Shown in pieces: positions 63,335 to 64,000 of a DNA stretch of 64,000 nucleotides (position 1 is the stretch's first letter; the number at the start of each line of letters is the position of its first letter). The DNA lies in assembly GCA_963778165.1 (NCBI GenBank), contig CAVZTE010000005.1, positions 806,001-870,000 on the forward strand. The letters run 5' to 3'. Origin of the DNA: Bog-756 sp963778165 (GTDB lineage Bacteria; Actinomycetota; Acidimicrobiia; Acidimicrobiales; RAAP-2). The notes under the pieces were generated by a model. It made no database searches. It saw nothing but the letters and a program-made list of their open reading frames with translations, and was not told the origin of the DNA. The translations under genes were made by a program, and so were the position numbers.

Positions 63335-64000
63335 CCCCGGACAAAGGCCTCGAAGCCGAGGCCGACTCGGTCGATCTGGCCCAGGAGATGCGTGACGCCG
63401 CGGCCTACCTCAGCCAGCCGGCGTCAACCGCCGCGTCATCAACCCGCAAGTCGTCGAAGACCTCCGACCTGTCGATCGACGAGGAGTTCGCTCTCCACTC
63501 CATCGGGTGGGAGCCGGTCCAACTGGTGTGCGGCGTCTCGCTGTACTCGGTGCCCATGGGTGTCTGGAACTGGGGCGTGGGGGAGATCAGCTACGCCTCG
63601 GAGGCGTACGCCCGGGCCTTTGCCGGCGCCAACGACCGGATCCACGAGGAGTGCACGAAAATGGGAGGACGGGGTGTGGTGGGCGCTCATGTCGAGGCTG
63701 AGGTCCATCGCCATCACGTCGACGTATCTATCGTCGGCACCGCAGTGCGCCCGGTCGGCAGCTCCGGCCTGTCCGCCGATCCGGTCTTCGTTTCGGACCT
63801 CTCCGGCCGAGACTTCGCCCTGCTCCACCGGGCGGGGTGGGCGGCGGTGGGCCTGGCCGCGGGGGCCAGCTTTGTCTACGCCCCCCGCCGGACAGCTGGG
63901 GTGGCCATGAAGCAGAAGAGTCAGAACGTGGAGCTGACCAACTTCACCGAAGCCATGTACTCGGCGCGGGAGTCAGCCATGGAGCGGATGCAGGAGTCGG
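63331..64000 (+). CDS. YbjQ-like repeat protein (3' end outside window)
   Basis: 223 residues are visible from GTG 63331. A Ser/Ala-rich start precedes LSIDEEFALHSIGWEPVQLVCGVSLYSV and SEAYARAFAGANDRIHEECTKMGGRGVVGAHVEAEV, then IVGTAVRP. A second unit begins FVSDLSGRDFALLHRAGWAAVGLAAGASFVY and reaches NFTEAMYSARESAMERMQES at the window edge, where the YbjQ helix would continue. It belongs to the same coupled operon. Whether further units or genes follow cannot be seen. Confidence 0.8.
   Translation, partial: MTPDKGLEAEADSVDLAQEMRDAAAYLSQPASTAASSTRKSSKTSDLSIDEEFALHSIGWEPVQLVCGVSLYSVPMGVWNWGVGEISYASEAYARAFAGANDRIHEECTKMGGRGVVGAHVEAEVHRHHVDVSIVGTAVRPVGSSGLSADPVFVSDLSGRDFALLHRAGWAAVGLAAGASFVYAPRRTAGVAMKQKSQNVELTNFTEAMYSARESAMERMQES

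Noticed and set aside
1..64000. Insertion sequences, CRISPR arrays, rRNA genes, replication origin
   Set aside because: No transposase, direct-repeat/spacer array, rRNA signature or DnaA-box cluster was recognised anywhere in the window.

Overview
The window is very GC-rich bacterial DNA with dense, mostly operonic genes. The gene content points to an actinomycete, most likely Acidimicrobiia or a relative (an inference; no rRNA is present). Pointers are a P450/CYP51/ferredoxin operon in the mycobacterial gene order, an imuA'-imuB-dnaE2 mutasome cassette behind a Gram-positive LexA box, a FolP2-type DHPS homologue, DUF2510 and DUF1707-like proteins, mycothiol-type DinB proteins, F420-type luciferase-like enzymes, and secreted proteins with YGSMGG repeats.

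Layout. 0-4.1 kb: CYP123-like P450, SDR, a CYP51 fused in frame to a 3Fe-4S ferredoxin, and an NTF2-like protein. 4.1-14.2 kb: serine hydrolase, two VOC genes broken by single-base indels, RidA, a coiled-coil protein, polyprenyl synthase, metallo-hydrolase, double-VOC protein, DinB-like protein, CPA1 antiporter, hotdog thioesterase and a GH5 endoglycoceramidase-like lipoprotein. 14.3-19.7 kb: SOS mutagenesis cassette. 19.9-29.6 kb: housekeeping genes (holA, folP2-like, CnoX-like thioredoxin, PAC2, leuS) and enzymes. 29.6-48.9 kb: cell-envelope and secreted proteins, tRNA-Ala(GGC), a two-component system with a DUF4097 protein, a YfhO-type membrane protein, a large Ig-repeat protein and small enzymes. 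49.9-61.2 kb: a metabolic cluster with a stand-alone adenylation enzyme, N-acyl-D-amino-acid deacylase, aldo/keto reductase, FAD/NAD(P)-binding protein, ATP-grasp ligase, MetA-like acyltransferase, MetY and an SsuD-like monooxygenase. 61.2-64.0 kb: four translationally coupled genes, three of them carrying repeated YbjQ-like segments, running off the window.

How genes work together. The first operon looks like a steroid/terpenoid oxidation unit in which the CYP51 carries its own electron donor. ImuA', ImuB and DnaE2 form an inducible error-prone translesion synthesis set. MetA and MetY catalyse consecutive steps (homoserine acylation, then sulfur addition); with a flavin sulfonate-type monooxygenase and an ATP-grasp ligase nearby, they suggest sulfur scavenging or a homoserine/homocysteine-derived small molecule.

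Sequence quality. From about 51.22 to 60.95 kb almost every gene is interrupted by single-base indels, mostly one extra G or C, roughly every 100-300 bases, while flanking sequence is nearly clean. The proteins read well across frames, so I treat these as intact genes in error-rich sequence; coordinates of starts and stops there are approximate.
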